Part shown: one piece after another, positions 1 to 5,629 of the stretch
Position numbering within the stretch: the first letter of the stretch is position 1
Layout of the letters: each line of letters begins with the position of its first letter
Source of the DNA: an uncultured Pseudomonadota bacterium
Lineage (GTDB): Bacteria > Desulfobacterota_B > Binatia > UBA9968
Direction: 5' to 3'
Assembly: GCA_946478635.1 (NCBI GenBank)
Contig: CAMLCX010000309.1
Coordinates: 1-6,173 of the forward strand
DNA length: 6,173 bases
Notes under the pieces: model-generated
What the model saw: the letters and a program-made list of their open reading frames with translations, nothing else
The model's database searches: none
What the model was told of the DNA's origin: nothing
Translations under genes and position numbers: made by a program

Positions 1-1161
1 AATTTTCGCCAGCTCCGCCTTGAACTGCAGACCTTCGTCCGTTTCACCTTTTAGGTAATAGGCAATCGAATCCTTAGGCTCTTGTACCTGGATGCGATTT
101 TCCTTCAGGTACTTCTGCATGATCGTCCCTTCCACCAGGTGAGAGCTGCGCGATTCGTGTTTTTGCAGGATCGCCTGCGCCTCTTTGGTGGCCATGAACG
201 CGACAAACAGCTTGGCGAGATTGGGATGGGCGACACTTTTCGGCACGCTGAGTTGAAAATAATCGGTATTGATGGGCGATGTTCCTGGCACTGCCATGAT
301 TGGCGCGCCTTTCGCCTGCCAGGTCCACATGGCGCCCAACGCATCGCCGAGATTCGCCATGACGGGAAATTCGCCGCTCACGACGCGCTCTTCCTCGCTG
401 TAGCGCAGCCGGCCGCCGCTGATCGCCACCAGCTTGCGCGCGAAGTCCTTAACTTTCTCGTTGCCCCAGTTGAGAGACAATTCCGCCAGCCAGGCAACGT
501 ATGGCGGAATCGCCAGTTTTCCCGCCCAGGTCGGGCTCAAGCGCGGATCGACCAGATCGAGATAGTTTTTCGGTGCTTTGTCTTTCGGAATCAGGTTGAC
601 GTTGTAAACGATGCCATTGGGCGAGGTGTAAACCAGCACGGCTTCGTTGGGATAAATCTCCATCTCCTTGGTCACCCAGGGAAACAGCCCGGCGTAATTG
701 ACTTTCTCCAAGGCTTTTTCCACGTGCATCAACGCCTGGTGCGATTGCGAACCGAGAAAGATATCCGACGAGGCCTGGCGTCCCGACTTGATCTCCGTGA
801 TATGGCGCGCCGCCCGCGCATTCATGTCCGGCCCCGCGGCGAAGTTGATGCGCATCTTCAAGCCGAAGCGCCGGTTAAATGCAGTTTCGAGATCCGCAAT
901 CCCTTTCCTTCCGCCGAAGGTTTGCGCGCCGGCGACGAAAGTTATTTCATCCTCCTTCTTGGCTCCGGCGATCAGCGACTCCAAGGAGTCCGCCGACAAA
1001 GCCTGTCCGCCCGTGACCATCAAGGTCGCGCCAATCAATACACCGACTAAAAAACGGCTCGTCCGGTCACCCCGAGCGAACGCAAAGGGTTTAAGAAAGA
1101 TTTCTTCCGTCGGTCGCAATGACGCGTGGCGACCCTTTGCTCTCCGGCATGGGCGCAGCAT
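1..1161 (-). CDS. ABC-type extracellular solute-binding protein (partial, C-terminus cut by window edge)
   Basis: The minus frame is open from an ATG at 1161 to the left edge (387 codons, no stop reached). After an unusual N-terminus comes a hydrophobic stretch (about residues 37-50, FLVGVLIGATLMVT) and a likely signal-peptidase site near GGQA/ALSA (residues 51-57). The mature part begins DSLESLIAGAKKED, the usual opening of iron(III)/organic-acid type periplasmic binding proteins. Later segments fit the same fold: a loop with SSDIFLGSQS, then NGIVYNVNLIP, an AGKLAIP strand, and a C-lobe with NLAKLFVAFMATKEAQ. The protein should capture a solute in the periplasm and pass it to an ABC permease not seen here. 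AAGG about 8 nt before the ATG is a plausible ribosome site. The gene starts 40 nt after the Rieske stop, so it is probably co-transcribed with it. The first 36 residues are largely encoded by a palindromic repeat, so the true start is uncertain. The ligand cannot be named; an aromatic acid would fit the context (inference). Confidence 0.85.
   Translation of the reverse strand, partial: MLRPCRRAKGRHASLRPTEEIFLKPFAFARGDRTSRFLVGVLIGATLMVTGGQALSADSLESLIAGAKKEDEITFVAGAQTFGGRKGIADLETAFNRRFGLKMRINFAAGPDMNARAARHITEIKSGRQASSDIFLGSQSHQALMHVEKALEKVNYAGLFPWVTKEMEIYPNEAVLVYTSPNGIVYNVNLIPKDKAPKNYLDLVDPRLSPTWAGKLAIPPYVAWLAELSLNWGNEKVKDFARKLVAISGGRLRYSEEERVVSGEFPVMANLGDALGAMWTWQAKGAPIMAVPGTSPINTDYFQLSVPKSVAHPNLAKLFVAFMATKEAQAILQKHESRSSHLVEGTIMQKYLKENRIQVQEPKDSIAYYLKGETDEGLQFKAELAKI
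1065..1140. repeat. Composite palindromic repeat at the start of the binding-protein gene
   Basis: Several nested inverted repeats lie here. GCAAAGGGT at 1082-1090 is perfectly complementary to ACCCTTTGC at 1132-1140. AAGAAA/TTTCTT at 1093-1098 and 1101-1106 forms a small inner palindrome. GGTCACCCCG at 1065-1074 pairs 8/10 with CGTGGCGACC at 1125-1134, and 1066-1079 pairs 10/14 with 1110-1123. GTCACCCCGAGCGA and CGTCATTGCGA-type ends resemble short dispersed intergenic repeats common in environmental genomes (from memory, not searched). The element lies wholly in the reading frame of the solute-binding protein and has no stop in that frame. Confidence 0.6.
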
Positions 1162-1201
1162 GAAAACTGCCTTGTTGCATTTTTCGCGCGCTGAGTTCCG
1201 T

Positions 1202-2377
1202 TCACTCATGGGCGGCCTCGCTTTTTGGATCGAGTTTGAATTCAGCCGGAACCCAGCGGAGGATTTGGTTCTTGGCCGGATCACGAATAATCCCCACCGG
1301 GTCCTCGCCGCGCTGCACGGATTCGATGGACTGCTTGAACATCCTGCGCAGCAAAATGACGCCTTCATCGGAGACACCTAGGTGCTCCCGGGTGCGATCG
1401 AAGATGGCTCCCTGGCTCTCCTGGGCACAGCGGTCTTGATCGCCTCGCGCGATCCAGCCGGTCTCTTCGTCCCAGCGATACTGCCCATGCACGCTGTCGA
1501 GCAGCCCCTTCTCCGATTGATCGGGCGGTATCTTGGCCGACTTGCCATCGACGACGGGTGAGAAGTAAAGCGTAAAATGCATCGTGTTGGTATCGTCGAT
1601 CGGCACGCGCCAGCGCAGTGCCTCATAACCTTCGTGGGTGGCGGCAAACGCCGCCGGATGATCCTCAGGCAGGTGATAGCCCACTTTGTTCATGTTGGGC
1701 ATCAGGAACAGACTGACCGTGCGAAAATAGTCATCGCCGACGCGGCGGGTGAATGTATCGCGAATGCCGTACTCAGTTGGGTCCGAAGTGAGTCTCTCGT
1801 CTTTCCATAAGCGGGTCTTGGGCATGCGGTGCAGCCACTTGAAATGGTGCTGGTCGACGCTGTTCTCAACCATCTGCAAAAAATTGCAATGCACGACACG
1901 CCCGCTGAGCGAGCGCACGCCGTCCTCGCGCACCAGCACATCGTAGCGCGGCAGGAGTGGCGCCGGTTCGGGTCCAAGATAGGCGAAGACGATCCCTGCG
2001 ATCTCTTGCACTTTATACGCCGGATGGCTAACCCGTTGGCGAAACGTACTGTCCGCCGGCTCGCCGGGGGTTTCGAGAATCTTGCCGTCAACGTCATAGA
2101 GCCAGCCATGGTAACAACAGCGCAGCCCGCCGTCCTCGACATGACCGAACTCGAGGGATGTGCCGCGATGCATGCAATACAATGCGAGCAAACCGGCGCG
2201 GCCCTTATCGTCGCGAAACAGCACCAGGTCTTCACCCAGCAGCCGCCTTTTGACCGGGCGATTCTTTAGTTCCTTGGTAAATCCGATGGGATGCCAATAG
2301 CGCCGCAACATCTCGCCGCCGGGCGTGCCCTTGCCCACCCTTGTCAGCATTTCGTTTTCTTCACGACTCAAAGCCAT
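1202..2377 (-). CDS. Rieske [2Fe-2S] aromatic ring-hydroxylating oxygenase, phthalate 4,5-dioxygenase-type alpha subunit
   Basis: This 391-residue protein has the length and order of the phthalate-dioxygenase branch of Rieske oxygenases, which usually act as alpha-only oligomers. The N-terminal Rieske domain carries C68-x-H70 and C87-x2-H90 for the 2Fe-2S cluster. The catalytic domain has the mononuclear iron motif D175-x2-H178-x4-H183 (NSVDQHHFKWLH). D315, in the conserved GDQDRCAQESQG block, is the likely third iron ligand by comparison with dicamba monooxygenase. The downstream DRTREHLGVSDEGV block is typical of this branch. The enzyme should hydroxylate an aromatic or related carboxylate with O2 and electrons from a separate reductase, which is not in the window. 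The ATG at 2377 is chosen because AAGGAG lies 6 nt upstream; an upstream in-frame ATG at 2485 would translate a repeat. It sits between bicupin and solute-binding genes in one direction. The substrate is unknown. Confidence 0.93.
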   Translation of the reverse strand: MALSREENEMLTRVGKGTPGGEMLRRYWHPIGFTKELKNRPVKRRLLGEDLVLFRDDKGRAGLLALYCMHRGTSLEFGHVEDGGLRCCYHGWLYDVDGKILETPGEPADSTFRQRVSHPAYKVQEIAGIVFAYLGPEPAPLLPRYDVLVREDGVRSLSGRVVHCNFLQMVENSVDQHHFKWLHRMPKTRLWKDERLTSDPTEYGIRDTFTRRVGDDYFRTVSLFLMPNMNKVGYHLPEDHPAAFAATHEGYEALRWRVPIDDTNTMHFTLYFSPVVDGKSAKIPPDQSEKGLLDSVHGQYRWDEETGWIARGDQDRCAQESQGAIFDRTREHLGVSDEGVILLRRMFKQSIESVQRGEDPVGIIRDPAKNQILRWVPAEFKLDPKSEAAHE

Positions 2378-2454
2378 GATCTGCTCCTTCGAAAGTACGC
2401 GATCTTCGTGGGTTCGATTTCCCGCGGTTCGCTGTTTTATGATTTCGACGCAAC

Positions 2455-2490
2455 GGTGGGCATCGGCGCTCGCGCCTCCACCCACCCTAC
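2455..2490 (-). repeat. REP-like hairpin with GTAG foot
   Basis: A two-tier palindrome: GGTGGG (2455-2460) pairs with CCCACC (2481-2486), and inside it GGCGC (2465-2469) pairs with GCGCC (2472-2476) around a 2-nt loop, separated by symmetrical 4-nt unpaired spacers. On the minus strand a GTAG tetranucleotide (2490-2487) sits directly 5' of the hairpin. That arrangement is known for REP sequences mobilised by REP-associated tyrosine (Y1) transposases. It lies in the 165-bp gap between the bicupin and Rieske genes and may act as an RNA stem within the transcript (inference). Confidence 0.6.
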
Positions 2491-2507
2491 AATCTACAAT
2501 CTACAAT
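2487..2507. repeat. Triplicated heptamer CTACAAT
   Basis: Three perfect tandem copies of CTACAAT (2487-2493, 2494-2500, 2501-2507), followed by CAATCAAT. On the minus strand this reads ATTGTAG three times. The last GTAG forms the foot of the adjoining hairpin, so the array looks like part of, or a duplication at, the REP-like element. Confidence 0.8.
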
Positions 2508-2542
2508 CAATCAATGCGCCGAAATGATCCGGCGTGGTCAAA

Positions 2543-3640
2543 TCACGCCGCCTTGAACGTGGAGGTTACGCTCTGGTGCCCGCCGTTCTCGTCGAATTTT
2601 TCCTCGTAGTAAAGGCCGAGGGCGTGCAGCACCGGCAAATCTTGAATCGAGAACAGCACCGCGTCCCCGCTCTTGGAAGCATTGGCGTGTTCGTGCAGAG
2701 CCCAGGGCGGAATGGCGATAATGTCGCCCTTTTGCCAATTGAAGCGTTGGCCGTCGATTACCGTAAATCCTTCGCCTCGGACGACGTGGTAAACGGCGCT
2801 GCCGGTGTGGCGATGCGCTCTTGTGTGCTCACTCGGCCGCAGCAATTGAATCATGCACGCCATCGTCGGCAGCACCGGTCCGCCGGTTTGCGGATGGCGG
2901 TATTCAAGCAGGACGCCGTCGTGAACGCTGCCGTCGTGCTCGCGTAACGAGTCGAGCGCCTGCCAGGCTTGATCCCAGGAGTAAAGCAGCAGCGGCGACG
3001 ACTGGGCTCTTTCTTTGACCCACGTGGGCGTGATGTGCGCGTGGCCGTACATCTGCCTGGAAGCGTTGGCGGGACGGCTCGTCGGCACCTGGGCGGAGGA
3101 ATAAAACTGGAAGAACATCGCTTCAAGCGATGCGATGAGCGGAATATCCAAGCCGTCCATCCAGACGACGCGGTCCTGCGTTTCGTTGCCGTGGTCGTGC
3201 CACGCCCAACTCGGCGTTAGGATCAAGTCTCCCGGCGCCATGTAGACGCGCTCGCCGTCGACCGCCGTATATGCGCCATTGCCTTCGATGATGAAACGAA
3301 TTGCCGTCGGCGTGTGGCGGTGCGCGCGGGCGACTTCGCCGGGCAAAAGAATCTGCACGGCGGCGATCAGATTGTTCGTAGTCGCCCAGCGCCCGCCGAG
3401 ACCCGGATTGAATAGTTGTAGCGCGCGCCGCTCGTCGCCCACCGGAACGGCCCGTGCCGACTCCTCGACGATCGACTCGGTCACCGACCACGGCCACATG
3501 TGCGGAATCATCTTGGGCTGCGGATGCGCCGTCATCTGGCTTGCCAGCTCCCACAAGCCGTACATGTTGTTCGCGTGCATGCGTTCGTGAAACGCGGCGC
3601 GAAAAGCGTCCGCCTCGGATCTTGGTTCAGGTTTAGCCAT
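2543..3640 (-). CDS. Bicupin gentisate/salicylate 1,2-dioxygenase family ring-cleavage enzyme
   Basis: This 365-residue protein has two cupin domains and belongs with gentisate 1,2-dioxygenase, salicylate 1,2-dioxygenase and 1-hydroxy-2-naphthoate dioxygenase. These Fe(II) enzymes open a hydroxylated aromatic acid ring with O2 in the cytoplasm. The first cupin (about 85-165) has H107-x-H109 and H148, with R71, R115 and H150 in the pocket. These positions equal the salicylate dioxygenase ligands H119/H121/H160 and pocket residues R83/R127/H162 with a constant offset of 12 (reference numbering from memory). The second cupin (about 255-330) repeats AHRHT at 275-279 and ends with H316. The blocks NPGLGG, RFIIEGNGAYTAVDGER and WAWHDHGN are typical of the family. 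GGGAGG lies 5 nt before the ATG at 3640. It is the first gene of a likely unit with the Rieske oxygenase and binding protein. Gentisate is the default guess for substrate, not proven. Confidence 0.92.
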   Translation of the reverse strand: MAKPEPRSEADAFRAAFHERMHANNMYGLWELASQMTAHPQPKMIPHMWPWSVTESIVEESARAVPVGDERRALQLFNPGLGGRWATTNNLIAAVQILLPGEVARAHRHTPTAIRFIIEGNGAYTAVDGERVYMAPGDLILTPSWAWHDHGNETQDRVVWMDGLDIPLIASLEAMFFQFYSSAQVPTSRPANASRQMYGHAHITPTWVKERAQSSPLLLYSWDQAWQALDSLREHDGSVHDGVLLEYRHPQTGGPVLPTMACMIQLLRPSEHTRAHRHTGSAVYHVVRGEGFTVIDGQRFNWQKGDIIAIPPWALHEHANASKSGDAVLFSIQDLPVLHALGLYYEEKFDENGGHQSVTSTFKAA

Positions 3641-3664
3641 CGCAACCTCCCAAACAAATTATCG

Positions 3665-3705
3665 GCCGGTTAGACTTGAAATGGCCAAGCATTTGAAGAA
3701 CCGGC
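3665..3705. promoter_or_regulatory. 41-nt imperfect palindrome, candidate operator or leader hairpin
   Basis: GCCGGTT (3665-3671) pairs with AACCGGC (3699-3705), and CTTGAAATG (3675-3683) pairs 8/9 with CATTTGAAG (3690-3698) across a 6-nt centre; the only asymmetry is AGA at 3672-3674. It starts just downstream of the predicted -10 of the bicupin promoter and ends 24 nt before the start codon. It could bind a dimeric repressor or fold as a 5'-leader stem. No regulator gene is in the window. Confidence 0.55.
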
Positions 3706-3716
3706 GAAGTATTTGT

Positions 3717-3746
3717 AGGGTATCCGACGCTCTGTTGCCGTGTCAA
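3717..3746 (-). promoter_or_regulatory. Candidate sigma70-type promoter for the bicupin-Rieske-SBP unit
   Basis: On the minus strand a perfect -35 hexamer TTGACA (3746-3741) is followed after 18 nt by TACCCT (3722-3717), a weak -10 with the key first T, A and last T. Transcription would start near 3710, about 70 nt before the bicupin ATG and just ahead of the 41-nt palindrome. The -10 is poor, so activation or a different sigma factor is possible. Confidence 0.4.
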
Positions 3747-3876
3747 ACCAGAGTCGCAGCGCCATTCAATCTCACATCCAGGCGAGGCAAGATCGAAATC
3801 TTCACATTTTGAACGTGGAGAAATGTCCGTGGTGGCGAGCCGTGTGTACCCCGAATTCTTACAACATTGCTATTGA

Positions 3877-3923
3877 CCGGCGGCATTGCCGCCGTTACGC
3901 TGGAACGAGGCGGCCGGTTTTTT
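3877..3923 (+). terminator. Attenuator-like stems with T6 in the rhomboid leader
   Basis: Three mutually complementary GC blocks occur in series: GGCGGC (3879-3884), GCCGCC (3888-3893) and GGCGGC (3909-3914). CGGCGG/CCGCCG (3878-3883 with 3889-3894) makes a tight hairpin with a 5-nt loop. As an alternative, CCGGC (3877-3881) pairs with GCCGG (3913-3917), which directly abuts TTTTTT (3918-3923). Block 2 can also pair with block 3. The T tract ends 27 nt before the rhomboid ATG. The layout allows exclusive terminator and anti-terminator folds, but chance pairing in GC-rich DNA is possible. Confidence 0.35.
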
Positions 3924-3950
3924 GCGCTGACGAACTGTCGAGGAATCAAC

Positions 3951-4709
3951 ATGTTTCCATATCGCGACGAAAATGAGACCCAGCGCGCGGCGATCGTCAC
4001 AGGGCTGATCATCGCCCTCAACGTGTTCGCCTGGATTTTCGTCCAGGGCGCCGGGACTGCTTTCTCGCTCGCCAAGTCGGTGTGCGAGCTCGGCCTGATT
4101 CCCGGCGAGTTGACGCTTTCCCTTCCCCCGGGCACGCGCTTTCCCATGGGCGATTCGATCGCCTGCGCCACCGACCCGGGCCGTCAGATCTCACATCTGG
4201 TCACCTCCATGTTTCTCCATGGATCCTGGATGCACATTCTCGGCAACATGTGGTTTCTGTGGATCTTCGGCAACAACATCGAAGATTCCATGGGGCATTT
4301 GCGTTTTATCGTCTTCTATCTTGTCTGCGGGTTGGCCGCGGCAATGGGGCAGGTTCTCACGAGTCCCGGCTCACCGATTCCGATGGTCGGAGCCTCCGGC
4401 GCTATCAGCGGCGTGATGGGCGCCTACCTGATTTTGTTTCCTAGAGTAAAAGTCTACGCGCTCCTGTTCCTGGGATTTTTCATTACATCGGTCGGCATGC
4501 CCGCGTGGGTGATGCTCGGCTACTGGTTCTTGATTCAGATCGTTAGCGGTTTGGTAAACTTCGGCGGCGAAGGCGGCGGCGTTGCGTTCTGGGCTCATGC
4601 CGGAGGGTTTATCGCCGGCGTCGTCTTGATAAAATTGTTCAGTCGCCCGGACTACCTGGAGGCTCACCAACGTCACCATTGGCGTCCCAGGCGTCTCATG
4701 TACGAGTGA
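3951..4709 (+). CDS. Rhomboid family intramembrane serine protease
   Basis: This 252-residue polytopic membrane protein should cleave transmembrane substrates within the bilayer. The catalytic serine S149 lies in GASGAISG at the start of a membrane helix, and its partner H216 lies in WAHAGG in the last helix. H95 and N99 in HILGNMW form the oxyanion-side motif. Hydrophobic segments run at about 15-33, 87-108, 116-136, 147-163, 184-203 and 211-229, a six-helix rhomboid core. A roughly 50-residue loop follows the first helix, and the C-terminal tail is basic (HQRHHWRPRR). The N-terminus MFPYRDENET is the typical lead-in of this bacterial subgroup. The ATG at 3951 is preceded by GAGGA 6 nt upstream; the upstream in-frame ATG at 3867 would run through the GC-rich stem region and lacks a ribosome site. 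The natural substrate is unknown, and nothing ties it to the aromatic-acid genes. Confidence 0.95.
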   Translation: MFPYRDENETQRAAIVTGLIIALNVFAWIFVQGAGTAFSLAKSVCELGLIPGELTLSLPPGTRFPMGDSIACATDPGRQISHLVTSMFLHGSWMHILGNMWFLWIFGNNIEDSMGHLRFIVFYLVCGLAAAMGQVLTSPGSPIPMVGASGAISGVMGAYLILFPRVKVYALLFLGFFITSVGMPAWVMLGYWFLIQIVSGLVNFGGEGGGVAFWAHAGGFIAGVVLIKLFSRPDYLEAHQRHHWRPRRLMYE

Positions 4710-4717
4710 GAAACATT

Positions 4718-4742
4718 GTTGCACGGGGTGGGCAACCTTTTT
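4718..4742 (+). terminator. Weak intrinsic terminator after rhomboid gene
   Basis: GTTGC (4718-4722) can pair with GCAAC (4732-4736), followed by C and TTTTT (4738-4742), 8 nt after the rhomboid stop. The stem is only 5 bp with a 9-nt loop, so termination would be inefficient at best. Confidence 0.3.
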
Positions 4743-4806
4743 CGGACAAGAAGGATCTTCGGAGTGGGGTTTCATATTAACGGTCAGAAATAGCAGGAGG
4801 TGTATT

Positions 4807-5097
4807 ATGCCCGTCGTGAGGCTAATTTCCGTAACTGTTAAGAACGACCAGGTTAAACCAGCCATCGATCTCTGGAAACAACATTGCGCTCCGCTCATGA
4901 TCAAACAACCCGGCTGCTTATCGGAAAAACTGTTGGAATGCGTCGACGCTCCCGGTGAGTTTATCTCCTATTCAGAGTGGGACAACCAGGCAAGCATCGA
5001 CAAGTACCGTAAAAGCGAGGCGCACGCCGAGATTCAGAAACATGCGCGAGGTCTGCAGGGCGGTCAAGCGACAGTTAAACGGTACGAAATTAAATAA
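4807..5097 (+). CDS. Small ABM-type (antibiotic biosynthesis monooxygenase fold) protein
   Basis: This 96-residue single-domain protein matches the dimeric alpha/beta-barrel ABM fold in length and pattern. It has an N-terminal strand (VVRLISVTVK), a helix ending near residue 30, a strand with FISYSEWDN, and the helix following it (SIDKYRKSEAHAEIQKHARG). Members include quinol or polyketide monooxygenases and small stress or haem-related proteins, many of unknown function. No cofactor is bound by this fold in its classic members, so a catalytic role cannot be assigned. A strong AGGAGG lies 6 nt before the ATG. The gene follows the rhomboid gene after 97 nt, across a weak terminator, and may have its own promoter. 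It converges on the SEC-C gene with a strong shared hairpin after its stop. It could in principle act on quinols from aromatic breakdown, but that is speculation. Confidence 0.8.
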   Translation: MPVVRLISVTVKNDQVKPAIDLWKQHCAPLMIKQPGCLSEKLLECVDAPGEFISYSEWDNQASIDKYRKSEAHAEIQKHARGLQGGQATVKRYEIK

Positions 5098-5111
5098 AGC
5101 GAAGAAGGGTT

Positions 5112-5140
5112 GGGGCGCGAGGCCGAAAGTCTCGCGCCCT
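5112..5140. terminator. Bidirectional hairpin between convergent genes
   Basis: GGGCGCGAG (5113-5121) pairs perfectly with CTCGCGCCC (5131-5139). The stem extends inward by a G-U and a C-G pair to a CGAAA loop and outward by one G-U pair. It starts 14 nt after the ABM stop and 11 nt from the SEC-C stop on the other strand. There is no T tract on either side, so it may stop transcripts with help or mainly protect 3' ends. Confidence 0.55.
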
Positions 5141-5150
5141 GGTCGGTGTG

Positions 5151-5495
5151 CTATTGCCCGCAGCAGTTCTTGAACTTTTTTCCACTGCCGCACGAGCAGG
5201 GATCATTGCGGCCGATCTTTTTCTCGGCAATGGTCGGTTTCGGCGGATTCAGGAGTCGCGTTAAGTCAGAAACGTCCTCCGGCTTGCCGGCATCGACCTC
5301 GATTTTGTATTGCCAGCCGTTTTTTTCGAAAATCGCCGTCACTTCTTTCCGTCTCTTTTCAGTTTGCACGCTGACCACCGCGGGGTTTTTCGCGGTTCCC
5401 AATTTGGCAACCTTCTTGCCATCAAAAACCCCGGGCCGTATTTCAGCGCCTATCTGGTTTCTCATCTTCCCTATGTCGGTAATTCGATTGCTCAT
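5151..5495 (-). CDS. Small SEC-C motif zinc-binding protein (PBPRA1643-like)
   Basis: This 114-residue protein ends with a canonical SEC-C zinc motif, [19 protein letters not shown], with C100, C102, C111 and C112 as metal ligands. The same module forms the SecB/ribosome-binding tail of SecA, and small stand-alone versions are widespread. The preceding region ([15 protein letters not shown], then EKNGW, then a strand and [13 protein letters not shown]) resembles the small family often annotated as PBPRA1643-type SWIM/SEC-C proteins. Its function is unknown; nucleic-acid or ribosome contact is a guess from the motif. The start at 5495 ([10 protein letters not shown]) fits the family length. 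Its ribosome site is weak (GAGAG about 10 nt upstream). A longer in-frame start at 5720 would add 75 residues encoded by dispersed repeat, including FDFAQD, and is not credible. It is convergent with the ABM gene. Confidence 0.85.
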   Translation of the reverse strand: MSNRITDIGKMRNQIGAEIRPGVFDGKKVAKLGTAKNPAVVSVQTEKRRKEVTAIFEKNGWQYKIEVDAGKPEDVSDLTRLLNPPKPTIAEKKIGRNDPCSCGSGKKFKNCCGQ

Positions 5496-5565
5496 ACTTC
5501 GAAGTCTCTCAAATTGCCGGCGACTTATCCATACCCGGCATATGTACCATGAGCAGCGCCGAGGC

Positions 5566-5582
5566 AGCCGGTAAAACCGGCT
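5566..5582. repeat. Short perfect inverted repeat upstream of SEC-C gene
   Basis: AGCCGGT (5566-5572) and ACCGGCT (5576-5582) form a 7-bp stem around AAA, with CCG/CGG (5559-5561, 5583-5585) able to extend it past a bulge. It lies 70-90 nt upstream of the SEC-C start and could be an operator or leader hairpin; no T tract follows on either strand. Confidence 0.45.
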
Positions 5583-5629
5583 CGGTTCACCGCGTAATAA
5601 CTCAGCGCGGCCAAGCCGCAACCAAATCT

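Larger units (their letters stand above)
3641..3950. other. Divergent intergenic region between bicupin and rhomboid genes
   Basis: A 310-bp gap that must hold the control regions of two divergent genes. The bicupin side (3641-3746) contains a promoter candidate and a 41-nt palindrome. The rhomboid side (3877-3923) contains a GC-rich stem cluster ending in six T. In the middle part (about 3750-3870) I see no convincing gene, repeat or promoter. Short reading frames crossing this region lack ribosome sites and family features. Confidence 0.7.

Noticed and set aside
82..1050. Long plus-strand open frame of 322 codons
   Set aside because: It is antisense to the solute-binding protein, whose minus-strand translation shows a signal peptide and family motifs. 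The plus translation has no recognisable domain and an arginine/histidine-rich shadow composition.
2378..2485. Upstream in-frame start for the Rieske gene at 2485
   Set aside because: The extra 36 residues would be read through the GTAG hairpin region, and the ATG at 2377 has an excellent ribosome site and the family's usual N-terminus.
2487..2507. Tandem heptamers considered as a CRISPR or iteron array
   Set aside because: Units of 7 bp without spacers, and only three copies; no cas or rep gene is nearby. The fit to a REP-like element is better.
3123..3554. Minus-strand open frame of 143 codons inside the bicupin gene
   Set aside because: It is an out-of-frame shadow of the bicupin coding sequence, with low-complexity Arg/Gly/Ala content.
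3867..3950. Upstream in-frame start for the rhomboid gene at 3867
   Set aside because: The added 28 residues have no family similarity, cross the GC-rich stem cluster, and lack a ribosome site; the ATG at 3951 has one and starts with the typical subgroup sequence.
4371..4904. Minus-strand open frame of 177 codons across the rhomboid and ABM genes
   Set aside because: It spans two well supported plus-strand genes plus their gap and shows no domain features.
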